Origin: Methanosphaera sp.
GTDB taxonomy: Archaea; Methanobacteriota; Methanobacteria; Methanobacteriales; Methanobacteriaceae
DNA length: 10,401 nucleotides
Assembly (NCBI GenBank): GCA_013330915.1
Contig: DUHK01000108.1
Location: forward strand, 1 to 10,401
Direction of reading: 5' to 3'
Numbering within the stretch: position 1 is the stretch's first letter; every line of letters starts with the position of its first letter. The position numbers were made by a program, and so were the translations under genes. Shown here one piece after another: positions 1 through 6,826 of this stretch. Under the pieces are notes generated by a model that had not been told where the DNA came from, searched no databases, and saw only the letters and a list, made by a program, of their open reading frames with translations.

Positions 1-1299
1 CAACCTGTAAAAATCAGATCAAGATACAAAGATGGAGACTCATTAAAAGGAGTCGAAATGGACGTAAAACTAGATGTTAAAAAGAACACTGGAATCATAC
101 TAGACAGAAAAGAATTTGAAACAGACAGAACAGGTTCCGGTATAGAAATCGAATTCAAAGATGTTTCATATTCAATGAGTGAACAGGGAGCATACGAATA
201 TATCAGACGTACAGTTATTGGTAATCCCCATGCAAGAATAGTATTCAAAGATCCTACCGGACGTAAATACACATTCGAAAGAGCAACCGACCAAATACCA
301 CCACTCCCAAAAGCTGTTCTCCCACATCCTAAAGGAGTAACGGCAGATGACATAATCGATCTTTGTAAAACTACAAACAAAAAACGATTCAAAAATCTGT
401 TAATGGACTCATTAAGTCGTGTATCTGCTAAAAAAATCAAAGAAGTGGAAGAAGCCACAGGCATAGACATGAACAAACGTCCAAAAAGCATAACATGGAA
501 GGAAGCAGAACAGGTAGTTAACCAATTCGATCAAATGAAATTCATGGCCCCACCAACAAGCGGTCTTAAACCAATTGGTGACGAACAAATCGAAAAGGGT
601 ATTAACGAAATATTATTACCTGAATTTTCTACTGCAATCACAAGAAAACCTCAGGCATACCGTGGTGGAGTATCATTCATCATCGAAGCAGGTATCGCAT
701 ATGGTGGAAAAGCAGGCCGTTTAGTTGGACAACAGAAAAAGGCCGAAATAATGAGATTTGCTAACAGAGTACCATTAACTTTCGATCAAGGTAGTTGTGC
801 AATAACAGAAGCTTTGAAAAGTATTGACTGGAGAAGATATGGTGTCAGAAACCTTGATGATGCACCAATATCAGTATTTGTAAATATTATTTCAACAAAC
901 GTTCCATATTTATCCACAGGTAAACAAAGTGTTGCTCCAGAAGAAGAAATTGTAAGAGAAATCAGACAGGCAACAATGAAAATTGCAAGAAAACTCGAAA
1001 AATACATAAGGACCAAAAAAGCAGCTAAAAACGAAGAAATGAGAGCAAAAATCTTCGAAGACCTTGTGCCAGTAGTAATTAAACAATCAGCATTACTCGC
1101 TGAGAAAGATGTGCCTGAATATGACAAGATTATGGACGAAGTAACACACAAAGCAAAAATTATGGACATGAAACATCGTCTTAAACAACCTGAAATAGAA
1201 CCAATGCAAATTGTCATTACAGAAGATCCAAAAACAAGAGTAAAAACAGAATATGAAGAGTATGCAGACTACGATGAAGTAGCAGAAGATGATGAATAA
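1..1299 (+). CDS. top6B: DNA topoisomerase VI subunit B (5' end outside window)
   Basis: ATPase subunit of type IIB topoisomerase VI, which with subunit A passes one DNA duplex through another to relax and decatenate the chromosome. The frame is open from base 1 with no stop, so the gene begins upstream; 432 codons are visible, and the missing part is the N-terminal ATP-binding half of the GHKL domain. Numbering from the Met at base 58: the end of the GHKL domain (GTGSGIEIEF-like stretch near 24-33, then NPHAR near 56-60), an H2TH domain at about 90-165, and a transducer domain at about 175-320. The transducer contains the GKQ loop whose lysine (K289) should contact the ATP gamma-phosphate. 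A charged C-terminal tail ends in acidic residues (EVAEDDE). The ATG at base 58 has a good Shine-Dalgarno but is internal to the family alignment. The gene lies 20 bases before top6A, as expected for an operon. Identification is firm. Confidence 0.96.
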   Translation, partial: QPVKIRSRYKDGDSLKGVEMDVKLDVKKNTGIILDRKEFETDRTGSGIEIEFKDVSYSMSEQGAYEYIRRTVIGNPHARIVFKDPTGRKYTFERATDQIPPLPKAVLPHPKGVTADDIIDLCKTTNKKRFKNLLMDSLSRVSAKKIKEVEEATGIDMNKRPKSITWKEAEQVVNQFDQMKFMAPPTSGLKPIGDEQIEKGINEILLPEFSTAITRKPQAYRGGVSFIIEAGIAYGGKAGRLVGQQKKAEIMRFANRVPLTFDQGSCAITEALKSIDWRRYGVRNLDDAPISVFVNIISTNVPYLSTGKQSVAPEEEIVREIRQATMKIARKLEKYIRTKKAAKNEEMRAKIFEDLVPVVIKQSALLAEKDVPEYDKIMDEVTHKAKIMDMKHRLKQPEIEPMQIVITEDPKTRVKTEYEEYADYDEVAEDDE

Positions 1300-1319
1300 A
1301 TAAAAAGAGTTTTGATAAT

Positions 1320-2393
1320 ATGATGAAACATAAAGAACAGGCTTTGAACAGATTAAAAGGTATGGGAGACGAAGTTCTAGAAAAGATTTTAGAAGAACAA
1401 GTTCCAAGTCTTAAAATTCCTTCAAGAGGAACTGGAAACATTATTTATAACGAAGAGAAAAGATACTTTGAACTTGGTGACCGTAAAGGAACCAGATCAT
1501 TAGGTAATGTGAAACAGATTAAGAAACTGGCACAGATGATGTGTGTAGGAAACTTCTGTAAAGAACTGGTGAACATTCAAAAAACAGCAACCATGAGGGA
1601 GATGTACTACGTATCAGAAGGATGGGATGTTGGATTTGACAACCAGCAGGAATCAAACAACATTACAGAAGACATTGAAGTAACACTTGGAGTATCCCGT
1701 GAAAACTTAGGTCTTTTACCGGAAGAAGACGGTGCTGCAGTATACGGTGATATCACCCTAAAAGATGAAGATGTGGAATTTAATGCGCTTAAAATGGGAA
1801 AATCAGGATATTCAATCCCTCCTACCGTAGATGATGTTGAATTTGTAGAAAGTGGAGTGGAACGTATTATTGCCGTGGAAACCATGGGGATGTTTCACCG
1901 TATGGTTCAAGAAAAAGCATATGACAGATTCAACACATTAATTGTGGGACTTAAAGGTCAGGCAGCTCGTGCTACAAGAAGATTCATCAGAAGAGCCAGT
2001 GACGAATTAAATGTTCCGGTATACATTTGTAACGACGGAGATCCATGGGGATTCCACATAGGTATGGTAATCATATCAGGTAGTGCTAAGTTAGCACACG
2101 TAAACCATGATCTTGCAACCCCTGATGCAAAATTCCTGGGAGTAACAGCATCAGACATTACAAATTACGACTTACCTACAGACAAACTTAAGGATATTGA
2201 CGTAGCACGTCTTAAAGAATTGTCAGCAGATCCTCGTTACAGAGGAGAATTCTGGCAAACTGAAATTAAGAAAATGCTTAAATTAGGTAAAAAAGCAGAA
2301 CAGCAATCTTTCTCAAAATATGGTTTAGAATATATTGTAGACGAATATTTCCCTGCTAAAATTGGTGCAATAGAAGGTACACCCCTAGAATAG
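1320..2393 (+). CDS. top6A: DNA topoisomerase VI subunit A (Spo11-like)
   Basis: DNA-cleaving subunit of topoisomerase VI, homologous to eukaryotic Spo11; it forms the transient 5'-phosphotyrosyl bond. The 357 residues are close to the family's usual length. The winged-helix (CAP-like) domain carries TMREMYY at 91-97; the second tyrosine, Y97, lines up with the catalytic tyrosine of Spo11. The Toprim domain supplies the Mg2+ ligands: E187 in VETMG, and D239 and D241 in NDGDPWG. The segment GLKGQAARATRR at 210-221 is also typical. The first of two adjacent ATGs (1320, 1323) was chosen because a weak GAG (1307-1309) is better spaced to it; there is no strong Shine-Dalgarno, so translation may be coupled to top6B, whose stop is 20 bases upstream. 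All key residues are present, so the enzyme looks intact. Confidence 0.96.
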   Translation: MMKHKEQALNRLKGMGDEVLEKILEEQVPSLKIPSRGTGNIIYNEEKRYFELGDRKGTRSLGNVKQIKKLAQMMCVGNFCKELVNIQKTATMREMYYVSEGWDVGFDNQQESNNITEDIEVTLGVSRENLGLLPEEDGAAVYGDITLKDEDVEFNALKMGKSGYSIPPTVDDVEFVESGVERIIAVETMGMFHRMVQEKAYDRFNTLIVGLKGQAARATRRFIRRASDELNVPVYICNDGDPWGFHIGMVIISGSAKLAHVNHDLATPDAKFLGVTASDITNYDLPTDKLKDIDVARLKELSADPRYRGEFWQTEIKKMLKLGKKAEQQSFSKYGLEYIVDEYFPAKIGAIEGTPLE

Positions 2394-2423
2394 ACAGGAT
2401 ATATTCATTATATACCTTTTTTT

Positions 2424-2429
2424 AGGAGG
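2424..2429 (+). promoter_or_regulatory. Strong Shine-Dalgarno AGGAGG deciding an ATT start
   Basis: AGGAGG is the best ribosome binding site in the window and sits just after a run of seven T. Six bases downstream is ATT at 2436, in frame with the membrane-protein gene. There is no ATG, GTG or TTG in that frame between the top6A stop and 2487, and the ATG at 2487 has no Shine-Dalgarno. The site therefore argues for initiation at ATT. A TATA-like stretch (2408-2414) lies upstream, so a promoter inside the spacer is possible but weakly supported. Confidence 0.75.
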
Positions 2430-2435
2430 GATACT

Positions 2436-2798
2436 ATTAACTTCCAGAACATATTTAAGGGAAAAAGTATTGGCATAATCATTTTAATGATTCTGGCTAT
2501 TTCAATATTAACCGGAGACATATCATTAATCATACCTTCAATGTTATTTATAGGGATATTGTTAGGTTTAATGAAAAAGGTCACAATGAACGAATTACTA
2601 GTTTGCAGCATAATCGCATTTGTTATTGGTTCAATTATAGCAATGATAGTTTCATTGATTAACGTATACTATAGTGAAGGTGGATTGTATGCTATTGCTG
2701 TTATCCAGTACAGTTGGATTTATATAGCGTACTATACATTTATAGGAACTGTAGGTAGTGCCATAGGTTACTATCTTAGAGAAGAAATAGAAAATTGA
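2436..2798 (+). CDS. Small four-helix membrane protein, ATT start, copy 1 of a tandem pair
   Basis: Function unknown. Read from ATT at 2436 the product has 120 residues with about four hydrophobic helices (roughly 12-26, 31-46, 54-75 and 88-112) and a charged C-terminus (REEIEN). From this start it aligns without a gap to the next gene's product, also 120 residues: KGK at 8-10, IL.G at 41-44, IGS at 64-66 and GYY at 111-113 fall at the same positions; by hand I count about 36 identities. If translation began at the ATG at 2487 the protein would lose 17 residues, including the shared KGK and part of helix 1. The AGGAGG six bases upstream supports ATT. The stop overlaps the next gene's Shine-Dalgarno, so the two are probably co-translated. 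The glycine-containing last helix recalls small archaeal DUF-type membrane families such as DUF5518, but this is only an impression. Confidence 0.72.
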   Translation: MNFQNIFKGKSIGIIILMILAISILTGDISLIIPSMLFIGILLGLMKKVTMNELLVCSIIAFVIGSIIAMIVSLINVYYSEGGLYAIAVIQYSWIYIAYYTFIGTVGSAIGYYLREEIEN

Positions 2799-2808
2799 GG
2801 TTAACAAC

Positions 2809-3171
2809 ATGGACATTAATCAAGTTCTTAAAGGTAAAACCGTACCTTTAGGAGTAATTATTATAATTATAACTTACCTTGCTGGTGGTTTGAGTACTAG
2901 TATTTTACCATTTGTTTTCTTAACAGGAATACTAATGGGTTTTATAAAAAATGAGGATAAAATCGAGGCATTGGTAACCGGTTTAATCGCTGCACTTATC
3001 GGTTCATTCATTACGACAATCATAAATGTAGGATTTATGTATGTATTATACGGTTCAGCTTACGTTTCATACATTTTAACCAATTCATTATACATGATAG
3101 TATTATACCTTATTGTAGGTGCAATCGGTGGAATCATAGGTTACTACGTGTCCAAGGAAATTAAACAATAA
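2809..3171 (+). CDS. Small four-helix membrane protein, copy 2 of a tandem pair
   Basis: Function unknown. The 120-residue product has a short polar N-terminus with KGK at 8-10, about four hydrophobic helices (roughly 12-27, 31-46, 54-80 and 88-111), a glycine-rich last helix (VGAIGGIIGYY) and a basic/acidic tail (SKEIKQ). It is a diverged copy of the gene before it, at about 30 percent identity by hand with no gaps. Start: ATG at 2809, with GAGGT at 2797-2801 seven bases away; that Shine-Dalgarno overlaps the TGA of copy 1, a sign of translational coupling. A T-rich terminator follows at once. No catalytic motif, metal ligand or signal-peptide cleavage site is visible. The close pairing suggests a hetero-oligomer or a recent duplication, which is inference. 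Confidence 0.85.
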   Translation: MDINQVLKGKTVPLGVIIIIITYLAGGLSTSILPFVFLTGILMGFIKNEDKIEALVTGLIAALIGSFITTIINVGFMYVLYGSAYVSYILTNSLYMIVLYLIVGAIGGIIGYYVSKEIKQ

Positions 3172-3183
3172 CCCTCCACTCAA

Positions 3184-3196
3184 AATTCTTTTTTTT
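3184..3196 (+). terminator. Poly-T terminator after the membrane-protein pair
   Basis: AATTC followed by eight T, 13 bases after the TAA, preceded by a C-rich stretch (CCCTCC). There is no stem. Archaeal transcription commonly ends at U-runs without a hairpin. The same AATTC plus T8 string ends the eIF5A gene and a close variant ends the antiporter gene. Confidence 0.6.
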
Positions 3197-3313
3197 AATA
3201 ATTATTCAAATCACATTCTCATTTTAAAATAAATTAAATAATAAAAAAATAATCATCTTTCAACTTCAACAATTCATCACGATTTTTACAAAGTTATAAA
3301 TAACTTATATCCC

Positions 3314-3324
3314 TTATATATTAA
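3314..3324 (+). promoter_or_regulatory. Probable TATA box of gap
   Basis: TTATATATTAA lies 63 bases before the gap ATG; the same 11-mer occurs at 10201-10211 in another promoter-like setting. Transcription would start about 25 bases on, near 3340, giving a leader of about 45 bases. A second candidate, TTATAAATAA at 3294-3303, would start transcription just before the dyad at 3330. The rest of the spacer from 3197 is plain AT-rich sequence. Confidence 0.5.
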
Positions 3325-3329
3325 TATAT

Positions 3330-3357
3330 AATCAGACTAATTAACATCTGATTTTTT
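3330..3357 (+). promoter_or_regulatory. 7-bp dyad plus T6 in the gap promoter/leader
   Basis: AATCAGA (3330-3336) and TCTGATT (3347-3353) are perfect inverted repeats around a 10-base loop, running into six T (3352-3357). In RNA this would resemble an intrinsic terminator 30 bases before the gap start codon; in DNA it could be an operator spanning the predicted transcription start. Sequence alone does not choose between them. Confidence 0.45.
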
Positions 3358-3386
3358 CCTTAAAATTTTTTTTAGGATGTTTTAAT

Positions 3387-4400
3387 ATGAAAGGTATTGG
3401 AATAAACGGATACGGAACTATAGGTAAAAGAGTAGCAGACGCTGTTACTGCACAAGATGACATGAAAATAGTAGGAGTAACAAAAAGAACTCCTGATTAT
3501 GAAGCAAAAGCTGCTGTAGAAAGAGGTTACGATTTATACATCAGTGTTCCAGAAAGAGAAGAACAATTTGAAGAAGCAGGAATTAAAGTAACAGGAACTG
3601 CTGATGAATTGTTTGAAAAATTAGATCTTGTAGTTGACTGTACTCCTGGAGGAGTAGGTATTCAAAACATGGAAGAAACCTACAAACCATTAGGATTAAA
3701 AGCCATATTCGAAGGTGGAGAAGATCATGATCCTGTAGGAACATCATTTAATGCTGAATCAAATTATGAAGAAAGCCTCGGAAAAGATTATGTTCGTGTT
3801 GTATCATGTAACACAACAGGTTTATGTCGTACATTAAAACCAGTAAACGACCTTGCAGGAGTAAAAAAAGTTAGGGCTGTAATGGTAAGACGTGCTGCAG
3901 ACCCTAATGATTCTAAAAAAGGACCAATTAACGCTATTAAACCAGTTACTACAGTTCCTTCACACCACGGACCGGATGTACAAACAATCATCAAAGGAAT
4001 GGATGTTATGACAATGGCACTTGCAGTACCTACAACACTCATGCACACACACAACATCATGGTGGAATTGGAAAACGATGTATCAACCGATGATGTTCTT
4101 GACACATTTGAAAAAGCACACCGTGTAATGCCTGTAGATGCAAGTCTTAAACTAGGTTCCACAGCAGAACTAATGGAATTTGCTAAAGATCTTGGCAGAT
4201 CCAGAGGAGATTTCTATGAAATTCCAGTATGGAAAGAATCTGTTAATGTAGTAGATGGGGAATTATTCTATATGCAAGCAGTTCATCAAGAATCAGATGT
4301 TGTTCCTGAAAACGTTGATGCAATTAGAGCAATGCTTGAATTAGAAGAAGATGGTGAAAAATCCATATTAAAAACCAACAAAGCAATGGGCATATTATAA
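3387..4400 (+). CDS. gap: Glyceraldehyde-3-phosphate dehydrogenase, archaeal type II
   Basis: Phosphorylating GAPDH of the archaeal class: glyceraldehyde 3-phosphate + phosphate + NAD(P)+ to 1,3-bisphosphoglycerate, used in methanogens mainly for gluconeogenesis, in the cytosol. The 337 residues match the family length. The N-terminal Rossmann motif is NGYGTIGKRV (7-16); the conserved DCTPGG follows at 84-89; the catalytic cysteine is C141 in SCNTTG (140-145); the segment PSHHGPD near 192-198 probably supplies the general-base histidine, as in archaeal GAPDHs. Start: ATG at 3387 with TAGGAT (3373-3378) eight bases away, the same motif as the next two genes. It stands alone, with its own promoter and a 147-base spacer after it. 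No truncation or missing residue is seen. Confidence 0.97.
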   Translation: MKGIGINGYGTIGKRVADAVTAQDDMKIVGVTKRTPDYEAKAAVERGYDLYISVPEREEQFEEAGIKVTGTADELFEKLDLVVDCTPGGVGIQNMEETYKPLGLKAIFEGGEDHDPVGTSFNAESNYEESLGKDYVRVVSCNTTGLCRTLKPVNDLAGVKKVRAVMVRRAADPNDSKKGPINAIKPVTTVPSHHGPDVQTIIKGMDVMTMALAVPTTLMHTHNIMVELENDVSTDDVLDTFEKAHRVMPVDASLKLGSTAELMEFAKDLGRSRGDFYEIPVWKESVNVVDGELFYMQAVHQESDVVPENVDAIRAMLELEEDGEKSILKTNKAMGIL

Positions 4401-4463
4401 GAATGACCCCACTTCTCCTCCCATTTACTTACTGATTTTATTAAAATAAATACTAAAAAATAG

Positions 4464-4471
4464 TTATATTA
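4464..4471 (+). promoter_or_regulatory. Possible TATA box of the cyclodeaminase-antiporter operon
   Basis: TTATATTA lies in the 147-base spacer after gap. A start about 25 bases downstream would give a leader of roughly 50 bases. Several other TATA-like strings nearby (for example 4486-4494) make the choice uncertain. The first part of the spacer, right after the gap stop, is C-rich (CCCC, CTCCTCCC) and has no strong T-run. Confidence 0.35.
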
Positions 4472-4547
4472 TAATTAAGATACTTATTAATATAACAAAA
4501 TTTTTGACAATAATACAATTATAAAAGAAGATTAGGATGTTGAATAA

Positions 4548-5771
4548 ATGTATGTTCAAAAAATTAAATTAAGCGGACACATCATTGATTCTTTCATGAT
4601 TCAAAAGGTTATGGACACCATTATTGATCAGGGTGGAGACTATGAAATTGAAGAATTAAATGTTGGTAAACATAACACAGATATAAGTACCGCCAGAATA
4701 CGTGTTGAAACTGAAGAAGAGGAAGTATTAGAACAGATATTAGATAGGGTAACAGATCTTGGTGCACAGTTAATAGAAAATGATGAAGTAGAACTTGTTG
4801 CATCACAAAAAGATAAAACTGTACCGGATAACTTTTATTCAACAACAAATTACATAACAGAAATTAGGTATGACAACCGATGGATTAATATAGACAATAT
4901 TGAAATGGATTGTATGATTGTTGTTGATACAAAAGATAAAACGGCAACATGTAAACCATTGAACACCATTAAAAAAGGAGAAATGGTTGTTGTTGGACAT
5001 AAAGGTGTAAGAGTAACTCCTCCAGAAAAGTCCCGTGGAAAAAACACCTTCGAATTTATGAACAGTGAAGCTTCAGCCGAAAAACCTACACACAGTATAA
5101 TACACAATGTTGCAAAGGAAATGAAGAAAATTAAGGACAAAGGTGGAAAAGTGTGTGTAGTTGGTGGTCCTGCAGTTATTCATACAGGTTGTGCACCAGT
5201 ACTTGCACAACTTATAAAGGAAGGATATGTCAACAAGCTCTTTGCAGGTAATGCTCTTGCAACACACGACATAGAAGATGCATTATATGGTACCAGTCTA
5301 GGTGTAAAAACGGAAAACGGTGAACTGGTTGCACACGGTCATAAACATCATTTACGTGCAATTAACACAATAAATAAGGCCGGAAGTATTAAGGATGCTG
5401 TTGAACAGGGAATTCTTACAAAGGGTGTTATGTACGAATGTGTTAAAAACGATACACCTTATGTGTTAGCCGGAAGTATCCGTGATGATGGTCCTTTACC
5501 TGATGTGATTACTGATTCACAGGAAGCACAACAAAGAATGAGAGAAGAAGTACAGGATGTGGACATGGTTATTATGATTGCAACACTTCTTCATAGTGTA
5601 GCTACAGGTAATCTTATCCCTGCAAGAATTAAAAGCGTATGTGTGGATATAAGTAATGCTTCAGTAACCAAACTATCCGATAGGGGTAGTGCACAGGTAA
5701 TAAGCATTGTAACAGACATCGGTTCATTTTTACCAATACTTCTTGATGAACTCCACAAACTTGAAGAGTAG
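4548..5771 (+). CDS. Archaeal-type ornithine cyclodeaminase (TIGR00300, LOR/SDH-like)
   Basis: Member of the archaeal family long annotated as 'LOR/SDH bifunctional enzyme conserved region'. From memory, a Methanococcus maripaludis member was shown to be an NAD-using ornithine cyclodeaminase making proline and ammonia from ornithine; that role is transferred here. The product has 407 residues. An N-terminal domain (about 1-100) is followed by a middle domain (about 100-180), then a Rossmann-like part starting KVCVVGGPAVIHTG (201-214), with GNALATHD at 234-241. The conserved segment DTPYVLAGSIRDDGPLPD (302-319) and an SDRGSAQ-type motif near the C-terminus complete it. It is unrelated to the bacterial mu-crystallin-type enzyme. 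Start: ATG at 4548 with TAGGAT (4533-4538) nine bases away. The antiporter gene starts 12 bases after its stop, so the two probably form an operon. Family assignment is firm; the exact reaction is less so. Confidence 0.88.
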   Translation: MYVQKIKLSGHIIDSFMIQKVMDTIIDQGGDYEIEELNVGKHNTDISTARIRVETEEEEVLEQILDRVTDLGAQLIENDEVELVASQKDKTVPDNFYSTTNYITEIRYDNRWINIDNIEMDCMIVVDTKDKTATCKPLNTIKKGEMVVVGHKGVRVTPPEKSRGKNTFEFMNSEASAEKPTHSIIHNVAKEMKKIKDKGGKVCVVGGPAVIHTGCAPVLAQLIKEGYVNKLFAGNALATHDIEDALYGTSLGVKTENGELVAHGHKHHLRAINTINKAGSIKDAVEQGILTKGVMYECVKNDTPYVLAGSIRDDGPLPDVITDSQEAQQRMREEVQDVDMVIMIATLLHSVATGNLIPARIKSVCVDISNASVTKLSDRGSAQVISIVTDIGSFLPILLDELHKLEE

Positions 5772-5783
5772 GATTTGATATTT

Positions 5784-6719
5784 ATGTCAATCCTAACTAT
5801 AATCCTGTTACTGGTAGGGTTTGTGTTCCTTATCAAAGGAGCTGATCTTTTTGTTGAAGGAGCCAGTGATTTAGCAACCAAACTTAAAATACCTGCAATG
5901 ATTATTGGTTTAACCATTGTGGCCTTTGGTACCAGTGCTCCTGAAGCAGCAGTTTCTGTTTCATCAGCATTAAGCGGTAGTAATGCAATTGCAATAAGTA
6001 ATGTTGTTGGAAGTAATATCTTTAACATGCTGGCTGTTATAGGTATTACTGCAATAATGTACAAAATTGATATAACAAAAGAATCTTTAAAACAGGATTT
6101 CCCTGTTCTATTGGGAAGCAGCCTATTGTTACTGTTATTCATCTTTACAGGTAGCCAAATCAGCAGAATTGAAGGAATAATTTTACTGGTATTGATTATG
6201 TTGTATATTGCTTTCTTAATTTTCAAATCAAAAAAAGAAAGTGCAAATATGCCTGTAGGAACTACCCATTTAACACCTGCCAGAATTGGAATTTATATCA
6301 TCATCGGTATTATAGGCATAATTCTTGGTGGAAATTTAGTTGTTGATTCAGCCAAAGAAATTGCATTGAGCATAGGAATGAGTGAAACTTTAGTTGGACT
6401 TACAATAGTATCAATTGGTACAAGCTTACCCGAACTTATAACAAGTGTAACTGCAGCATATAACAAAAAAACAGATATCGCCATAGGTAACGCAATAGGA
6501 AGTAACATTTTCAATATACTTTTCATTTTGGGTTTAACAAATACAATAAGCCCTATTGTAACAACCAGTGTAATGTTCTATGATACTCTTCTAATGATTG
6601 TATTTGCAATCATCACATTCATCCTGGCATATGATAAGCAGGATTTCAACAAAAAAGACGGTCTGATATTAGTAGGAATGTTCATAGTATATATGGTGTA
6701 TATAATACTAAGAAACTAA
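5784..6719 (+). CDS. Na+/Ca2+ exchanger family (CaCA) antiporter
   Basis: Inner-membrane cation antiporter of the YrbG/NCX_Mj type, probably exporting Ca2+ in exchange for Na+ or H+. From ATG at 5784 the product has 311 residues, about ten helices and the inverted two-fold repeat of the family. Alpha-1 is GLTIVAFGTSAPE (42-54) with GSNIFN (76-81); alpha-2 is GLTIVSIGTSLPE (205-217) with GSNIFN (239-244). E54 and E217 are the central ion ligands; N81 and N244 flank them. A TTG at 5775 is also in frame but is only one base from the AGGA, whereas ATG 5784 is nine bases from TAGGAT (5769-5774). From memory, NCX_Mj also numbers its alpha-1 ligands E54 and N81, which supports this start. N244 stands where I recall an aspartate (D240) in NCX_Mj, so ion preference may differ. 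It follows the cyclodeaminase gene, whose stop is part of the TAGGAT. Confidence 0.93.
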   Translation: MSILTIILLLVGFVFLIKGADLFVEGASDLATKLKIPAMIIGLTIVAFGTSAPEAAVSVSSALSGSNAIAISNVVGSNIFNMLAVIGITAIMYKIDITKESLKQDFPVLLGSSLLLLLFIFTGSQISRIEGIILLVLIMLYIAFLIFKSKKESANMPVGTTHLTPARIGIYIIIGIIGIILGGNLVVDSAKEIALSIGMSETLVGLTIVSIGTSLPELITSVTAAYNKKTDIAIGNAIGSNIFNILFILGLTNTISPIVTTSVMFYDTLLMIVFAIITFILAYDKQDFNKKDGLILVGMFIVYMVYIILRN

Positions 6720-6732
6720 TCTCCCCCCAAAA

Positions 6733-6745
6733 AATTCCTTTTTTT
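6733..6745 (+). terminator. Poly-T terminator after the antiporter gene
   Basis: AATTCC followed by seven T, 13 bases after the TAA and preceded by a run of six C (6723-6728). The layout repeats that at 3172-3196: C-rich tract, A-run, TTC, T-run. Confidence 0.6.
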
Positions 6746-6794
6746 AGAAAAAATTAGAGTTAAATATTGATTTTATAGGATAAAGTTTATTTTT

Positions 6795-6826
6795 AAAAAA
6801 AAGTTAAAAAACAAGATAAGTTGTTT
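6795..6826 (-). terminator. Terminator of dnaG-xerA, hairpin overlapping the xerA stop
   Basis: On the minus strand AAACAA and TTGTTT (6826-6821 and 6814-6809) form a 6-bp stem with a 6-base loop that overlaps the xerA stop codon. It runs into six T (6811-6806), and eight T follow at 6802-6795. This is more like a bacterial intrinsic terminator than the plus-strand one facing it. The stem is weak (one G-C pair), so the T-runs probably matter most. Confidence 0.5.

Noticed and set aside
58..60. ATG at 58 as the true start of topoisomerase VI subunit B
   Set aside because: The frame is open upstream to base 1, the upstream residues fit the family, and starting here would lose the ATP-binding motifs. 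It is kept only as a possible internal start.
2487..2489. ATG at 2487 as the start of the first membrane protein
   Set aside because: It has no ribosome binding site and would remove the KGK segment and part of helix 1 that align with the neighbouring copy.
4416..4426. CTCCTCCC after gap as an anti-Shine-Dalgarno regulator
   Set aside because: It lies in a 3' untranslated stretch; C-rich tracts recur after other stops here, so a general 3'-end feature is simpler.
5775..5777. TTG at 5775 as the start of the antiporter
   Set aside because: It is one base from the AGGA, too close for initiation; ATG at 5784 has normal spacing and gives E54/N81 numbering as in NCX_Mj.
5591..6226. 211-codon frame on the minus strand opposite the cyclodeaminase and antiporter genes
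   Set aside because: It spans two real genes in antisense and has no family features; it results from the codon bias of the sense strand.
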